A DNA stretch of 42,163 nucleotides, taken from positions 1 to 42,163 of the forward strand of contig JAFGEF010000086.1 in NCBI GenBank assembly GCA_016931715.1, given 5' to 3'. Every line of letters begins with the position of its first letter. The first letter of the stretch is position 1. The translations under genes and the position numbers were made by a program. The stretch is from Sedimentisphaerales bacterium (GTDB lineage Bacteria > Planctomycetota > Phycisphaerae > Sedimentisphaerales > Anaerobacaceae). This document shows positions 1-7,149 of the stretch, one piece after another. The notes under the pieces were generated by a model that was not told where the DNA came from, did not search any database, and saw only the letters and a program-made list of their open reading frames with translations.

Positions 1-495
1 AAACTCTGTCAAATTCATACTGAATCCAGACTTGTCCGGGTTCATCTGCCATACCCAGCCACATAGTTGCCAGTTCAGTCGAGTGCAAATCATTGGCATC
101 AAGCCCGCTCTCATTGCACGTCATATTCGGCTCCTGCTCGTCCGGATAAACAGGATTCTCAGAAGCGGTTACATTAACAATTTGGGCCGGTTCAAGAGGA
201 TAACCTTCAAGTTCTGTTGTAAAGTTCCAAACGTTGCCTGTAGATGTTCCTGGTTTCGACGGAATATTCACTTCATCGACTCTCCAGTAATAAGTCGTAC
301 CATATTCGAGCCTGTCGAGAGCGATATTGTTCACATCAAGACCCTGATACAAAGTCGTTCCTAAAGGCTCAGCTATTGTAGCATTGGTAACGCTGGCTTC
401 ATCTGTTCCATAGAACACGTTATGAGTACCACCGTCTGTACTAACAAATTCTCCGGGTGTCCATGAAATTCCGCCTACATCTATTGGTATCTCTT
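1..495. repeat. Duplicated coding segment, copy 1 (partner 3786-4280)
   Basis: This stretch and 3786-4280 align with a constant offset of 3785 and no gap that I could see. By eye about 85 percent of bases match in a sampled 60-base block. Both encode the same module: the end of the fibronectin-like unit followed by the start of the discoidin domain. The duplication may extend beyond the left edge. Confidence 0.85.
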
Positions 496-1231
496 TTGCA
501 CCATTTGACGGCTGGGGATTAAGAGCCAGGCCTTTTACACCTGTCATCACAGCAATTATATCTTCTGCCGACAGAGCGCTGGTATATACCCTGATATCGT
601 CCAGAACGCCATTGAAGTACTCTCCTCCCAGCATAGTTCCAGCTCCAAATTGGGGATCGCCCGTAGTCCCAAGAAACGCTGAAGCTGCGGCTCCTTGCCC
701 AACTTGCTCTCCATTAATATATATTGATCTGGTCATGGTATTGATATTGAACACACAGGCGATGTGATACCATTTATCAACCTGGATGAGGTTGGCTGGA
801 GAGTCTGTATCGCCGTTATAGAACGCGAAGCGAACAATATTTGCTGGCGTATACTGGGCATTCGGTCCAGTTAAACGAATGTGCAAAAGCGTATTGGTTC
901 CTGCGGTACCTTGAGCGAAAAGGTCGTGGTTGGCACTCAGCACTGACGGTTTGATCCACATGGCAATTGTGAAGCTTCTATTGTCAAGCGCGATGTGAGA
1001 GGCAGTGATGTAATTATTTGACCCACTTAACTGCAGGCCGCCGCCGACTTTGCCCTCCACCCATGTGGCAGTACCTGTGACAGTACCATTATTTCCAGTG
1101 CCGGATGAATCGACAGCAGTCGTACCGGCGCCGTCATCTAACGGCCACCAACCCACGAGTTCCTGGCCTGCTGCATTGGTGCATCCTGCTAACATAACAA
1201 AAAGACAAAAATAAATAATTTTCTTAAACAT
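1..1231 (-). CDS. Secreted LamG/discoidin-domain lipoprotein, C-terminus off the window
   Basis: Reading from the ATG at 1231, the frame stays open to the left edge, so about 410 N-terminal residues are visible. The start is well supported by AAGGAGG seven bases upstream. The protein opens with a lipoprotein signal (lysines, hydrophobic stretch, lipobox LAGC near residue 17), so it is probably anchored in a membrane facing outward. Residues about 25-205 form a LamG/concanavalin-like domain (GWWPLDDGAGTTAVDSSG start, later FNGVLDDIRVY). Residues about 220-310 are a fibronectin-like module (HNVFYGTDEASV, then YYWRVDEVN). A discoidin (F5/8 type C) domain begins near residue 315 and is cut by the edge. 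LamG and discoidin domains bind glycans or proteins; the ligand here is unknown. The last visible 495 bases are a near copy of part of the gene at 2164-4854. Confidence 0.9.
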   Translation of the reverse strand, partial: MFKKIIYFCLFVMLAGCTNAAGQELVGWWPLDDGAGTTAVDSSGTGNNGTVTGTATWVEGKVGGGLQLSGSNNYITASHIALDNRSFTIAMWIKPSVLSANHDLFAQGTAGTNTLLHIRLTGPNAQYTPANIVRFAFYNGDTDSPANLIQVDKWYHIACVFNINTMTRSIYINGEQVGQGAAASAFLGTTGDPQFGAGTMLGGEYFNGVLDDIRVYTSALSAEDIIAVMTGVKGLALNPQPSNGAKEIPIDVGGISWTPGEFVSTDGGTHNVFYGTDEASVTNATIAEPLGTTLYQGLDVNNIALDRLEYGTTYYWRVDEVNIPSKPGTSTGNVWNFTTELEGYPLEPAQIVNVTASENPVYPDEQEPNMTCNESGLDANDLHSTELATMWLGMADEPGQVWIQYEFDRV

Positions 1232-1303
1232 AACAAACCTCCTTCAAAAAAAAGTAATTGTTTTATAAGAATGTTTTCACTCATACATCTTACTATTTGT
1301 TTT

Positions 1304-1356
1304 AACATTTATCTGCCCAGGATAATGTTATTAGATTTGCCTATGCCTCCTTCCTT
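1304..1356 (-). promoter_or_regulatory. Conserved leader element with hairpin, copy 1
   Basis: This 53-base block matches 4927-4979 at 51 of 53 positions, while the sequence on either side has diverged. In both genes it ends exactly 72 bases before the ATG. Read as RNA it has a purine-rich AAGGAAGGAGG, then a hairpin: AACAUU plus AUC pairing with GAU plus AAUGUU, one bulged A, and a 7-base loop CUGGGCA. It is probably a transcribed cis-regulatory or RNA-stability element. I do not recognise it as a known riboswitch. Confidence 0.7.
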
Positions 1357-1388
1357 TTAAAATAAAGAACCACAAAACAAGAGTTATT

Positions 1389-1533
1389 GTAAGCGTTCAC
1401 AGAAAACATTGTTTTGCTTTTTATAAATACAAGAACGCACGATTGTCATTCCGCACTTGTTGCGGAATCCAGAAAATAAATGAATATGGATTCCCGCCTG
1501 CGCGGGAATGACAATGTCTCCGTGAACGGTTAC
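1389..1533. mobile_element. IS66-type MITE, 145 bp, with 8-bp target-site duplication
   Basis: The element begins GTAAGCGTTCAC and ends with the imperfect complement GTGAACGGTTAC; the terminal inverted repeats span about 22 bases (1389-1411 and 1512-1533). It is flanked by the direct repeat GAGTTATT at 1381-1388 and 1534-1541. Ends starting GTAA and 8-bp duplications are the known signature of the IS66 family. There is no transposase gene, so it would move only with help in trans. Inside lies a second palindrome of the common GTCATTCCCGC type (about 1445-1513). The homologous leader at 4998-5027 lacks the insertion. Confidence 0.85.
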
Positions 1534-1541
1534 GAGTTATT

Positions 1542-2073
1542 CATAGTTTGTGATGTAAAAGAACATAATCAAAAATAAAATTCATAAGCCGAAAAAACTC
1601 ATGTATTTTCCAGCCTGACTATTATTTTTATGAATATATTCAATATAAAAGAACAATTTTGATATGTCTGTGTGAATGTAAAATATAAACAGCAGAAATT
1701 TGCTCCAATATTGTCCTGCTCTATTTTATAATATTACAAGCACACTAATAGAACAAAATTAAAATGCAGCTTAGTGTTTATATTTTTGCAAGATATATGA
1801 TTTGCATAAACCGCGTAAAGTATATAAAAACTTTCTTATATCCTTACACCTCCCCATACGGTCCATGTTTAACCTTAAAAAAAGTTATTTTAACCGTCTA
1901 AAAATAAAATCCACAGTATTCTATCATTTCAGATATAAACACTAATACCATATTATTTATAACAAAATTATACCTGTGCAGTCAAGGAAAAAAATGGTTT
2001 TATATATAATAAAAAAAGCAGAAATTCATTAAAAAAGCCGTTTTAACCTGATATATCGGATTAATGATAAAAA
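1542..2073. other. AT-rich intergenic region, upstream DNA of the first LamG gene
   Basis: No open frame of credible quality was seen. Bases 1545-1580 resemble 5022-5056 (AGTTTG, then CATAATC and an A-rich run), at a matching place upstream of the paralogous gene, so this block may contain the promoter or an operator. Nothing recognisable was found in the remaining AT-rich DNA. Confidence 0.5.
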
Positions 2074-2107
2074 AGGGCCTATACCGATAAAAATCGGTAT
2101 AAGCCCT
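2074..2107 (-). terminator. Rho-independent terminator after the 896-aa LamG-family gene
   Basis: A strong hairpin (GGGC, a mismatch, then TATACCGAT paired with ATCGGTATA across an AAAA loop) is followed on the minus strand by GCCCTTTTTT. It lies about 57 bases past the stop codon at 2164. This is the classical intrinsic terminator form. Confidence 0.85.
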
Positions 2108-2163
2108 GAAATTCAACGCTTTTTTTGCATATAGTTCGTTTTTTTTAATTAATAAATTCAGAA

Positions 2164-4854
2164 TTATAAATCACGAACCTTAGTTACAACAAAAGCATCA
2201 AGCATGGTTCCATCGTCCCTGTTGGCAAGCTTAAGAGTATATGTGCCTGCAGGTAAAATGAACTCAACTGGAGGCTCGTTATTATTGTCATTGCTGCAAA
2301 GATAAGCCCAGTGCCAGGTTGTACCTCTCGGCCGCATATTATTACCATCTATCCAGCCGCCGGTAAGTACCGCATTACCACCTGTCGATACCTTAATATT
2401 ATTGGCATCTGTTATCTCCGGTATTTGAATCCAGAATCCGTCACTGTTGCTGATAGTGATAATACGACAATCAATCCTATATACTCCACCATTAACAGTA
2501 AAGGTATAAGTAGCCGTGGCATCGGGAGCTGGCGAAGAAGTGGTGTTGTTACCAGTGTTATTAGTTTTGCCGATATACTGGCCTCCCATAGCACCTTCAA
2601 GTTCTGTAAATACCTCGAATGGAGTTGTAATCGAAACAGCATCCTCAGCTTGAATCCATATTTCTTCCGTTGGTAATGCCGGAGCTTCGCGATAGAGTCT
2701 GATATTATCGATTAACACTGTACCAGTGCCGCCTGCGGAGCCGATTTTCTCAAGGCCAATCGTGATTGAAGAAATGTTGCTCTGATTAATACCAGCAGTT
2801 GATAACGGGATATTCATCTGCATCCATCTCGGTTTGGATATATCTCCGGTAAATAATATCTTGGCGCTTCCGATTTTGACATATAACCTGTCAGTTGCAG
2901 CATTATTACCAAGATCACCATAAATCCAAAGAACCAGCGTGGTAGGTGAGCCAATTGTCCAGTCAACAGTGCCTATAGGAAGCTCCTCAGACTGAGCCTT
3001 AACCTCCGAATAAGAGGCTGTTGTATTGTTATATCTGATTGGGGCTGAATGTCCGCCGTTGTAGTTGGTTGTAGAAAGATATGGCCCCGGGAATTCATAA
3101 CCCATCAGGGCGCCGTTGACAGACTCATTGCCAAATCCGTCTTTCCATGTTACCCATACTGCATTTGCATCAGAATCATCATAGCCGACCTCGAAATTGT
3201 CAACGACGATACTCTGAACCGTAGAGAAGCTCCATACCGGGCCATCCCATGTGGTATATTCTTCTGCCATATTGACTTCATCTACTTTCCAATAGTATGT
3301 TCTGGCAAGCTCGAGAACCGGTGCATAACTTACATCCTGAAGAACTGCCATAGAAGCAGTTCCTTCTGTTACCGCGTTCACATCTGTACCGATATACAGA
3401 TTATGTTCAGCAGCGCCTCTTCCGGCTTTCCAGCCTAAAAGAGCATCTACTGCAATGCCTGTATCTTCATCTTCAGGATCCGGTTCAGTTGCCCGTGTCG
3501 GAATTGCTGAGAAACGAACTTCACTGAGACCGCCGGTATAGAGACCATCCTCGAATGAACTCCAGAAGGTAAGTTTAACATATTTCGCTGCTTTGCCGCT
3601 GAAATCAACTGTTGTATTTGCAGAATAAGTATCATAACCTGCTGCCTCATTAAATACAACAGTGTCGCCTAATGCTGTCCATGTTACACCATCCAGAGAA
3701 TATACAATATTGACATCTTTGGCGCCATAAGTCTCGCCCGGAGGTGTTTCATTATAGTTCCAGACAAGCATATCATGGAGCTTATAAATTTTGTCGAATT
3801 CATACTGAATCCAGACTTGTCCTGGTTCATCTGCCATACCCAGCCACATTGTTGCCAGTTCGGTCGAGTGCATATCATTTACATCGAGGCCGCTCTCATT
3901 ACACGTCATATTCGGCTCCTGCTCTTCCGGATAAACAGGATTGTCAGAAGCTGTAACATTAATAATTTGCACAGGCTCAAGAGGATAACCTTCCAGTTCC
4001 GTTGTAAAGTTCCAGATAAGGCCTTTAGAAGTGCCAGGTTTCGATGGGATATTGACTTCATCGACTCTCCAGTAATAAGTCGTACCATATTCGAGTCTGT
4101 CGAGAATTACATTATTGACATCAAGACCTTCATATAAGGAAGTTCCTAAAGGCTCAGCTATTGTTGCATTGGTAACACTGGCTTCGTCTGTTCCGAAGAA
4201 TACATTATGCGTACCGCCGTTTGTAAGAATAAATTCTCCGGGCGTCCATGAAATTTCTCCGACGTCTATGGAAATTTCATTAGTTTTATCTGCTGGCTTC
4301 GGATTGGATGCCCTCGATGTGTCGGGAAGCACGATTCTGAACGTTGCTCGTCCTTCCTGTCCAGCAGGTACAGTGAGACCGGAACCAGTCCCGAACTCGA
4401 TCGGAGTAGCACCAGGTGCGTTGTGTTGTATATAGTTGCCTGCATACTGATTGTTCTCGAATGAAACGAGAGTCGAATCGCCTGGGTTTGCCAAACCCGC
4501 CCGCGGGTGCCAACTGGCATCATTATTGTAATATTGATCCGCCCCAGCAGACGGATCGGTGTACATTATCCAGCCTGCATGCCTCGCGTAATACCCTGGC
4601 AATACCTCTGGCGTAAGCGAGATAGTTGTAGCTGCGTTGCCGGCGAACGGTGCATCGACCAGCCATAGGGCTTCGGGGGTCTTGCCTTGAACCAGTATGA
4701 TACGCCGATTACCGGTAGGAACACATGTCATGTACCAGCCTGGCATGTCGTAAGCTTCAAGGTAAAAAGAACCTGTTGGCATGACCGGCTGAGCCTGACT
4801 AAATCCTGCCAAACATAATAATAATGTAATTAGAATCGTATTCTTTATCCACAT
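2164..4854 (-). CDS. Large secreted discoidin/fibronectin-like/CBM-like protein
   Basis: The protein is 896 residues, with AAGGAGG seven bases before the ATG. A signal peptide covers about residues 1-21 (LLLCLAGFSQAQ). It is a plain secretory signal and not a lipobox, unlike its neighbour. In order: an N-terminal region of unknown fold with many aromatic residues, a fibronectin-like module at about 185-285 (HNVFFGTDEASV, YYWRVDEVN), a discoidin domain at about 290-450, a second module at about 455-545 (HNLYIGTDVNAV, YYWKVDEVN), a jelly-roll-like region at about 550-720 (VDNFEVGYDD, WVTWKDGFGN), and a C-terminal CBM6/malectin-like domain at about 730-896. No catalytic domain is visible, so an adhesion or polysaccharide-binding role is inferred. 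It shares a duplicated segment and the leader element with the gene at 1-1231. Confidence 0.88.
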   Translation of the reverse strand: MWIKNTILITLLLCLAGFSQAQPVMPTGSFYLEAYDMPGWYMTCVPTGNRRIILVQGKTPEALWLVDAPFAGNAATTISLTPEVLPGYYARHAGWIMYTDPSAGADQYYNNDASWHPRAGLANPGDSTLVSFENNQYAGNYIQHNAPGATPIEFGTGSGLTVPAGQEGRATFRIVLPDTSRASNPKPADKTNEISIDVGEISWTPGEFILTNGGTHNVFFGTDEASVTNATIAEPLGTSLYEGLDVNNVILDRLEYGTTYYWRVDEVNIPSKPGTSKGLIWNFTTELEGYPLEPVQIINVTASDNPVYPEEQEPNMTCNESGLDVNDMHSTELATMWLGMADEPGQVWIQYEFDKIYKLHDMLVWNYNETPPGETYGAKDVNIVYSLDGVTWTALGDTVVFNEAAGYDTYSANTTVDFSGKAAKYVKLTFWSSFEDGLYTGGLSEVRFSAIPTRATEPDPEDEDTGIAVDALLGWKAGRGAAEHNLYIGTDVNAVTEGTASMAVLQDVSYAPVLELARTYYWKVDEVNMAEEYTTWDGPVWSFSTVQSIVVDNFEVGYDDSDANAVWVTWKDGFGNESVNGALMGYEFPGPYLSTTNYNGGHSAPIRYNNTTASYSEVKAQSEELPIGTVDWTIGSPTTLVLWIYGDLGNNAATDRLYVKIGSAKILFTGDISKPRWMQMNIPLSTAGINQSNISSITIGLEKIGSAGGTGTVLIDNIRLYREAPALPTEEIWIQAEDAVSITTPFEVFTELEGAMGGQYIGKTNNTGNNTTSSPAPDATATYTFTVNGGVYRIDCRIITISNSDGFWIQIPEITDANNIKVSTGGNAVLTGGWIDGNNMRPRGTTWHWAYLCSNDNNNEPPVEFILPAGTYTLKLANRDDGTMLDAFVVTKVRDL
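3786..4280. repeat. Duplicated coding segment, copy 2 (partner 1-495)
   Basis: This is the internal part of the 896-residue protein gene that is repeated, without visible gaps, in the gene at the left edge. It covers the end of the first fibronectin-like module and the start of the discoidin domain. Confidence 0.85.
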
Positions 4855-4926
4855 AATACACCTCCTTCAAAAACATATTAACTCTGGTTAAGAATCTTTT
4901 CAATTATACACTTTATCTTTGTACAT

Positions 4927-4979
4927 AACATTTATCTGCCCAGGATAATGTTATTCGATTTGCCTATACCTCCTTCCTT
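4927..4979 (-). promoter_or_regulatory. Conserved leader element with hairpin, copy 2
   Basis: This is the partner of 1304-1356, with only two differences. It stands 72 bases before the ATG at 4854, the same distance as in copy 1. The predicted RNA hairpin is unchanged and can gain an outer A-U pair. In this copy a 16-codon frame (ATG at 4982, stop at 4932) runs through the block and ends ...NNIILGR. Copy 1 lacks the ATG but keeps the frame, and both differences are synonymous. A leader peptide is therefore a second possible reading. Confidence 0.7.
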
Positions 4980-5494
4980 CATTATTTATTCAATAACGAA
5001 CCATAAAAAATTGATATTAACAGTTTGTAATAGTTAAAGAGCATAATCGAAAAGAAAATCTTAACTGAAAACGCTCACATTAAGCTGCAGTAAACAGTAT
5101 ATTTTGCCTGAAGATTGATAGGTATTATTAATGTTTAAGAAGGAAAATGTATTTTGAAATGTCCAGACAAAGACTCTTTCTTTACCTAATAATATAAATA
5201 TTCTTGTTTTCAAAGATCATTAAAAACGGATTTTGATAATGATTTTAATCGAAGAACAAATTATTATTTCTTATTAAGATTATTCATTTATACCATATAA
5301 TCGTGCTGCAAGTCAAGCAAAACATGAAGATTATTGGACAAATGGATAAATTTTATGTCTTTATGGCTCAATGCCTGAAACGAGCGATTTATTTATTGCC
5401 TTTTAATCAAGGATAATATAAAAAAATGGGCAAAAGTTCAGTATAAAATATGAAGAAAACTGTTCATTGTGCGTATATTGTATAGGATACGAAG
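4980..5494. other. Divergent intergenic region between LamG-family gene and ECF sigma gene
   Basis: This AT-rich region must hold the promoters of both divergent genes. Bases 4998-5027 correspond to the site where the MITE inserted in the paralogous leader, here uninterrupted. I could not assign a convincing -35/-10 pair to either gene. Confidence 0.45.
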
Positions 5495-6238
5495 TTGAAG
5501 GACTTGGTTGTAGAACCGAATAACGAACCCGGCATTAGCCCTGAACCAGAGCAGCTTAGGGTTAGCCAGGAAGAGCTGGACGCGATGGAGATGTGCCGTC
5601 GCGGCTCAAAGAAAGCCTTTGAAGTTTTAGTGAACAAGTATATGAAAGATGCATACTACATTGCATTGGGATTCGTGGGAAACCGCGAAGACGCACAGGA
5701 TTTATCACAGGAAGCATTTGTTCGGGCATTTCGCAATATGGGTAAAATCAGGCCGGAGTGCGGCTTTTTTCCATGGTTTTATCAAATTCTGAAGAATTTA
5801 TGTATAAGCCACCTTCGGAAAAAGAAGTTCAGAAACGCCGCTTCTTTGGATGTAGAAGGTTGCCCGGAAGCGGAAGCTCAGAATGATTGCTTTTCGCCGG
5901 ATGAAGTGGCCGAAAGAAGCGAGATGAAGGACAAGGTCTGGCAGGCTATCGGAAAACTCGACGAGAAACATCGGGAGGTAATTGTTTTGAGGCATTTTCA
6001 AAATATGTCTTACGATGAAATGGCGAAAGTCCTGTTTTGCAATAAAGGCACCGTAACCAGCAGATTGTATTACGCACGTAAGCATCTGGAAGAATTATTG
6101 AAAGCACGTGACTCTGGTCTCGTGACTCATCGTGTCGCGGGCATCTTGCCCGCGAATCGACAGAGTTCTAAACGCGGGCAAGATGCCCGCGACACCAAGA
6201 GCGACGAGAAAGGGGGTATGCCAAATGACATGCAATGA
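5495..6238 (+). CDS. ECF-type RNA polymerase sigma factor with repeat-encoded C-terminal tail
   Basis: The protein is 247 residues. Sigma region 2 lies at about residues 40-110 (YYIALGFVGNREDAQDLSQEAF), with WFYQILKNLCISHLRKKK at its end. Region 4 lies at about 145-200 (LDEKHREVIVLRHFQNMSYDEMAKVL, then GTVTSRLYYARKHLEELL). It directs RNA polymerase to a regulon that cannot be read from this sequence. The start used is a TTG at 5495 with a weak ribosome site; an internal ATG near 5585 is possible. From about residue 213 the frame runs through a palindromic repeat (6132-6195), giving a tail rich in Arg and Gln (RVAGILPAN...RGQDARDT) that is not part of the sigma fold. The 3' end overlaps the anti-sigma gene by 14 bases, suggesting translational coupling. 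Confidence 0.88.
   Translation: MKDLVVEPNNEPGISPEPEQLRVSQEELDAMEMCRRGSKKAFEVLVNKYMKDAYYIALGFVGNREDAQDLSQEAFVRAFRNMGKIRPECGFFPWFYQILKNLCISHLRKKKFRNAASLDVEGCPEAEAQNDCFSPDEVAERSEMKDKVWQAIGKLDEKHREVIVLRHFQNMSYDEMAKVLFCNKGTVTSRLYYARKHLEELLKARDSGLVTHRVAGILPANRQSSKRGQDARDTKSDEKGGMPNDMQ
6132..6195. repeat. REP-like palindrome inside the sigma-factor reading frame
   Basis: Two exact 23-base inverted arms (6132-6154 and 6173-6195) flank an 18-base spacer. Each arm contains its own GCGGGCA...TGCCCGC hairpin. The core GGCAAGATGCCC recurs at 9710-9734 and, in the variant GAGGGCAAGATGCCCTC, at 19141-19161. Unusually, this copy is translated as part of the upstream gene. Confidence 0.9.
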
Positions 6239-6671
6239 CTGGAAAGACATGATGATGGGCTACCTGGACAATGAACTTAGCGACGAACAGAAACAAAGAT
6301 TCGAAGAGCACATTAAAGGGTGTTCTGAATGTACGAAAGAATTGATGGAATTCAAGAGCCTGAAAGCAATAACTGACGACCTGACTCTGGCTGAGCCTGA
6401 GGACAAGCTATGGCAGGATTACTGGAGCGGCATTTACAACAGAATCGAGCTTGGCGCTGGCTGGATAATACTTTCCATAGCGGCCGTTATTTTAATAATT
6501 TTCTGCGGATTCAAAGTAATAGAAGAAATAATTGAGAATCCAAATGTGGAATTTCTTTTCAAGTTAGGTCTGGTTTTATTGGTAATCGGACTGGCGATTC
6601 TACTCGTATCTGTCATTCGGGAAAGATTGTATTTCTGGAAGAAAGACAGATATAAAAATGTTCAGAGATAA
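6225..6671 (+). CDS. Anti-sigma factor with zinc-finger (zf-HC2) and two membrane helices
   Basis: The 148-residue protein starts at the ATG at 6225, with GGGGG upstream. An open frame further upstream only reads through the palindromic repeat. Residues 1-45 form the putative zinc-finger anti-sigma domain: Cys3 and a HxxxCxxC (HIKGCSEC) near residues 31-38. Two hydrophobic segments follow (about 75-95 and 105-127), ending in a basic cytoplasmic tail. The domain is known to hold an ECF sigma factor inactive at the membrane until a signal releases it. Overlap with the sigma gene supports a cognate pair. There is no clear extracytoplasmic sensor domain, so the signal is unknown. Confidence 0.82.
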   Translation: MTCNDWKDMMMGYLDNELSDEQKQRFEEHIKGCSECTKELMEFKSLKAITDDLTLAEPEDKLWQDYWSGIYNRIELGAGWIILSIAAVILIIFCGFKVIEEIIENPNVEFLFKLGLVLLVIGLAILLVSVIRERLYFWKKDRYKNVQR

Positions 6672-6706
6672 AAAGTTAATGAGTTGATGCGTTACAATAG
6701 TAGTTT

Positions 6707-6774
6707 GTAGGGTGCGTTATAACGCACCTTTTTCTTGTTCCGATTAGATGGTGCGATGCATCGCACCCTGCTAC
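6707..6774. repeat. REP doublet, copy 1
   Basis: Two hairpins built on GGTGCG...CGCACC (6707-6728 and 6750-6774) are separated by exactly 21 bases. The same doublet lies in opposite orientation at 16461-16525, also with a 21-base linker, although the linker sequences differ. Paired short hairpins of this kind are usually spread by REP-associated tyrosine transposases; none is in this window. The copy lies between the anti-sigma gene and the YbjQ-family gene and may also end transcription. Confidence 0.85.
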
Positions 6775-6807
6775 TTATCTAAACGTAAACGCAAGAAGGA
6801 GATATAT

Positions 6808-7122
6808 ATGCTTTTGGCAACGACAGAGACAATTACCGGCAGAAAAATTGTACGACAGCTTGGGCTTGTCCGGGGAAATACCATTCGTGCAAGACATGTC
6901 GGCAGGGATATAATGGCCGGGCTTCGTAATTTTGTCGGAGGCGAAGTTAAAGAATATACCAAATTAATGGCTGAATCGCGAGAGCAGGCTCTTGACAGAA
7001 TGGCAGAAGAGGCGAAGACGCTTGGAGCAAATGCTATCGTTGGAATAAGGTTCTCGACTTCGGAGATTATGAGCGGCGCTGCTGAAATATTAGTGTACGG
7101 AACCGCGGTAATAATTGAATAA
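6808..7122 (+). CDS. YbjQ/UPF0145 family heavy-metal-binding-domain protein
   Basis: The 104-residue protein starts at the ATG at 6808, with GAAGGAG seven bases upstream. A longer frame upstream only reads through the REP doublet. The whole length fits the UPF0145/YbjQ family: T-x-E-T-I-x-G-R near the start, then GLVRGNTIRARH, and the C-terminal half LGANAIVGIRFSTSEI...EILVYGTAVII. Members form small pentameric barrels; their biochemical function is not established. It has its own strong ribosome site. Confidence 0.9.
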   Translation: MLLATTETITGRKIVRQLGLVRGNTIRARHVGRDIMAGLRNFVGGEVKEYTKLMAESREQALDRMAEEAKTLGANAIVGIRFSTSEIMSGAAEILVYGTAVIIE

Positions 7123-7149
7123 AATTACTTATACAGCAGAGATTTGAAA

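Noticed and set aside
32..364. Open frame on the plus strand opposite the left-edge LamG gene, repeated at 3775-4137
   Set aside because: The two frames are similar only because the coding segment on the other strand is duplicated. They lack ribosome sites and domain features.
1445..1513. GTCATTCCCGC-type palindrome considered as a stand-alone terminator
   Set aside because: It lies within the MITE bounded by target duplications, so it is better described as part of that element; no gene ends nearby.
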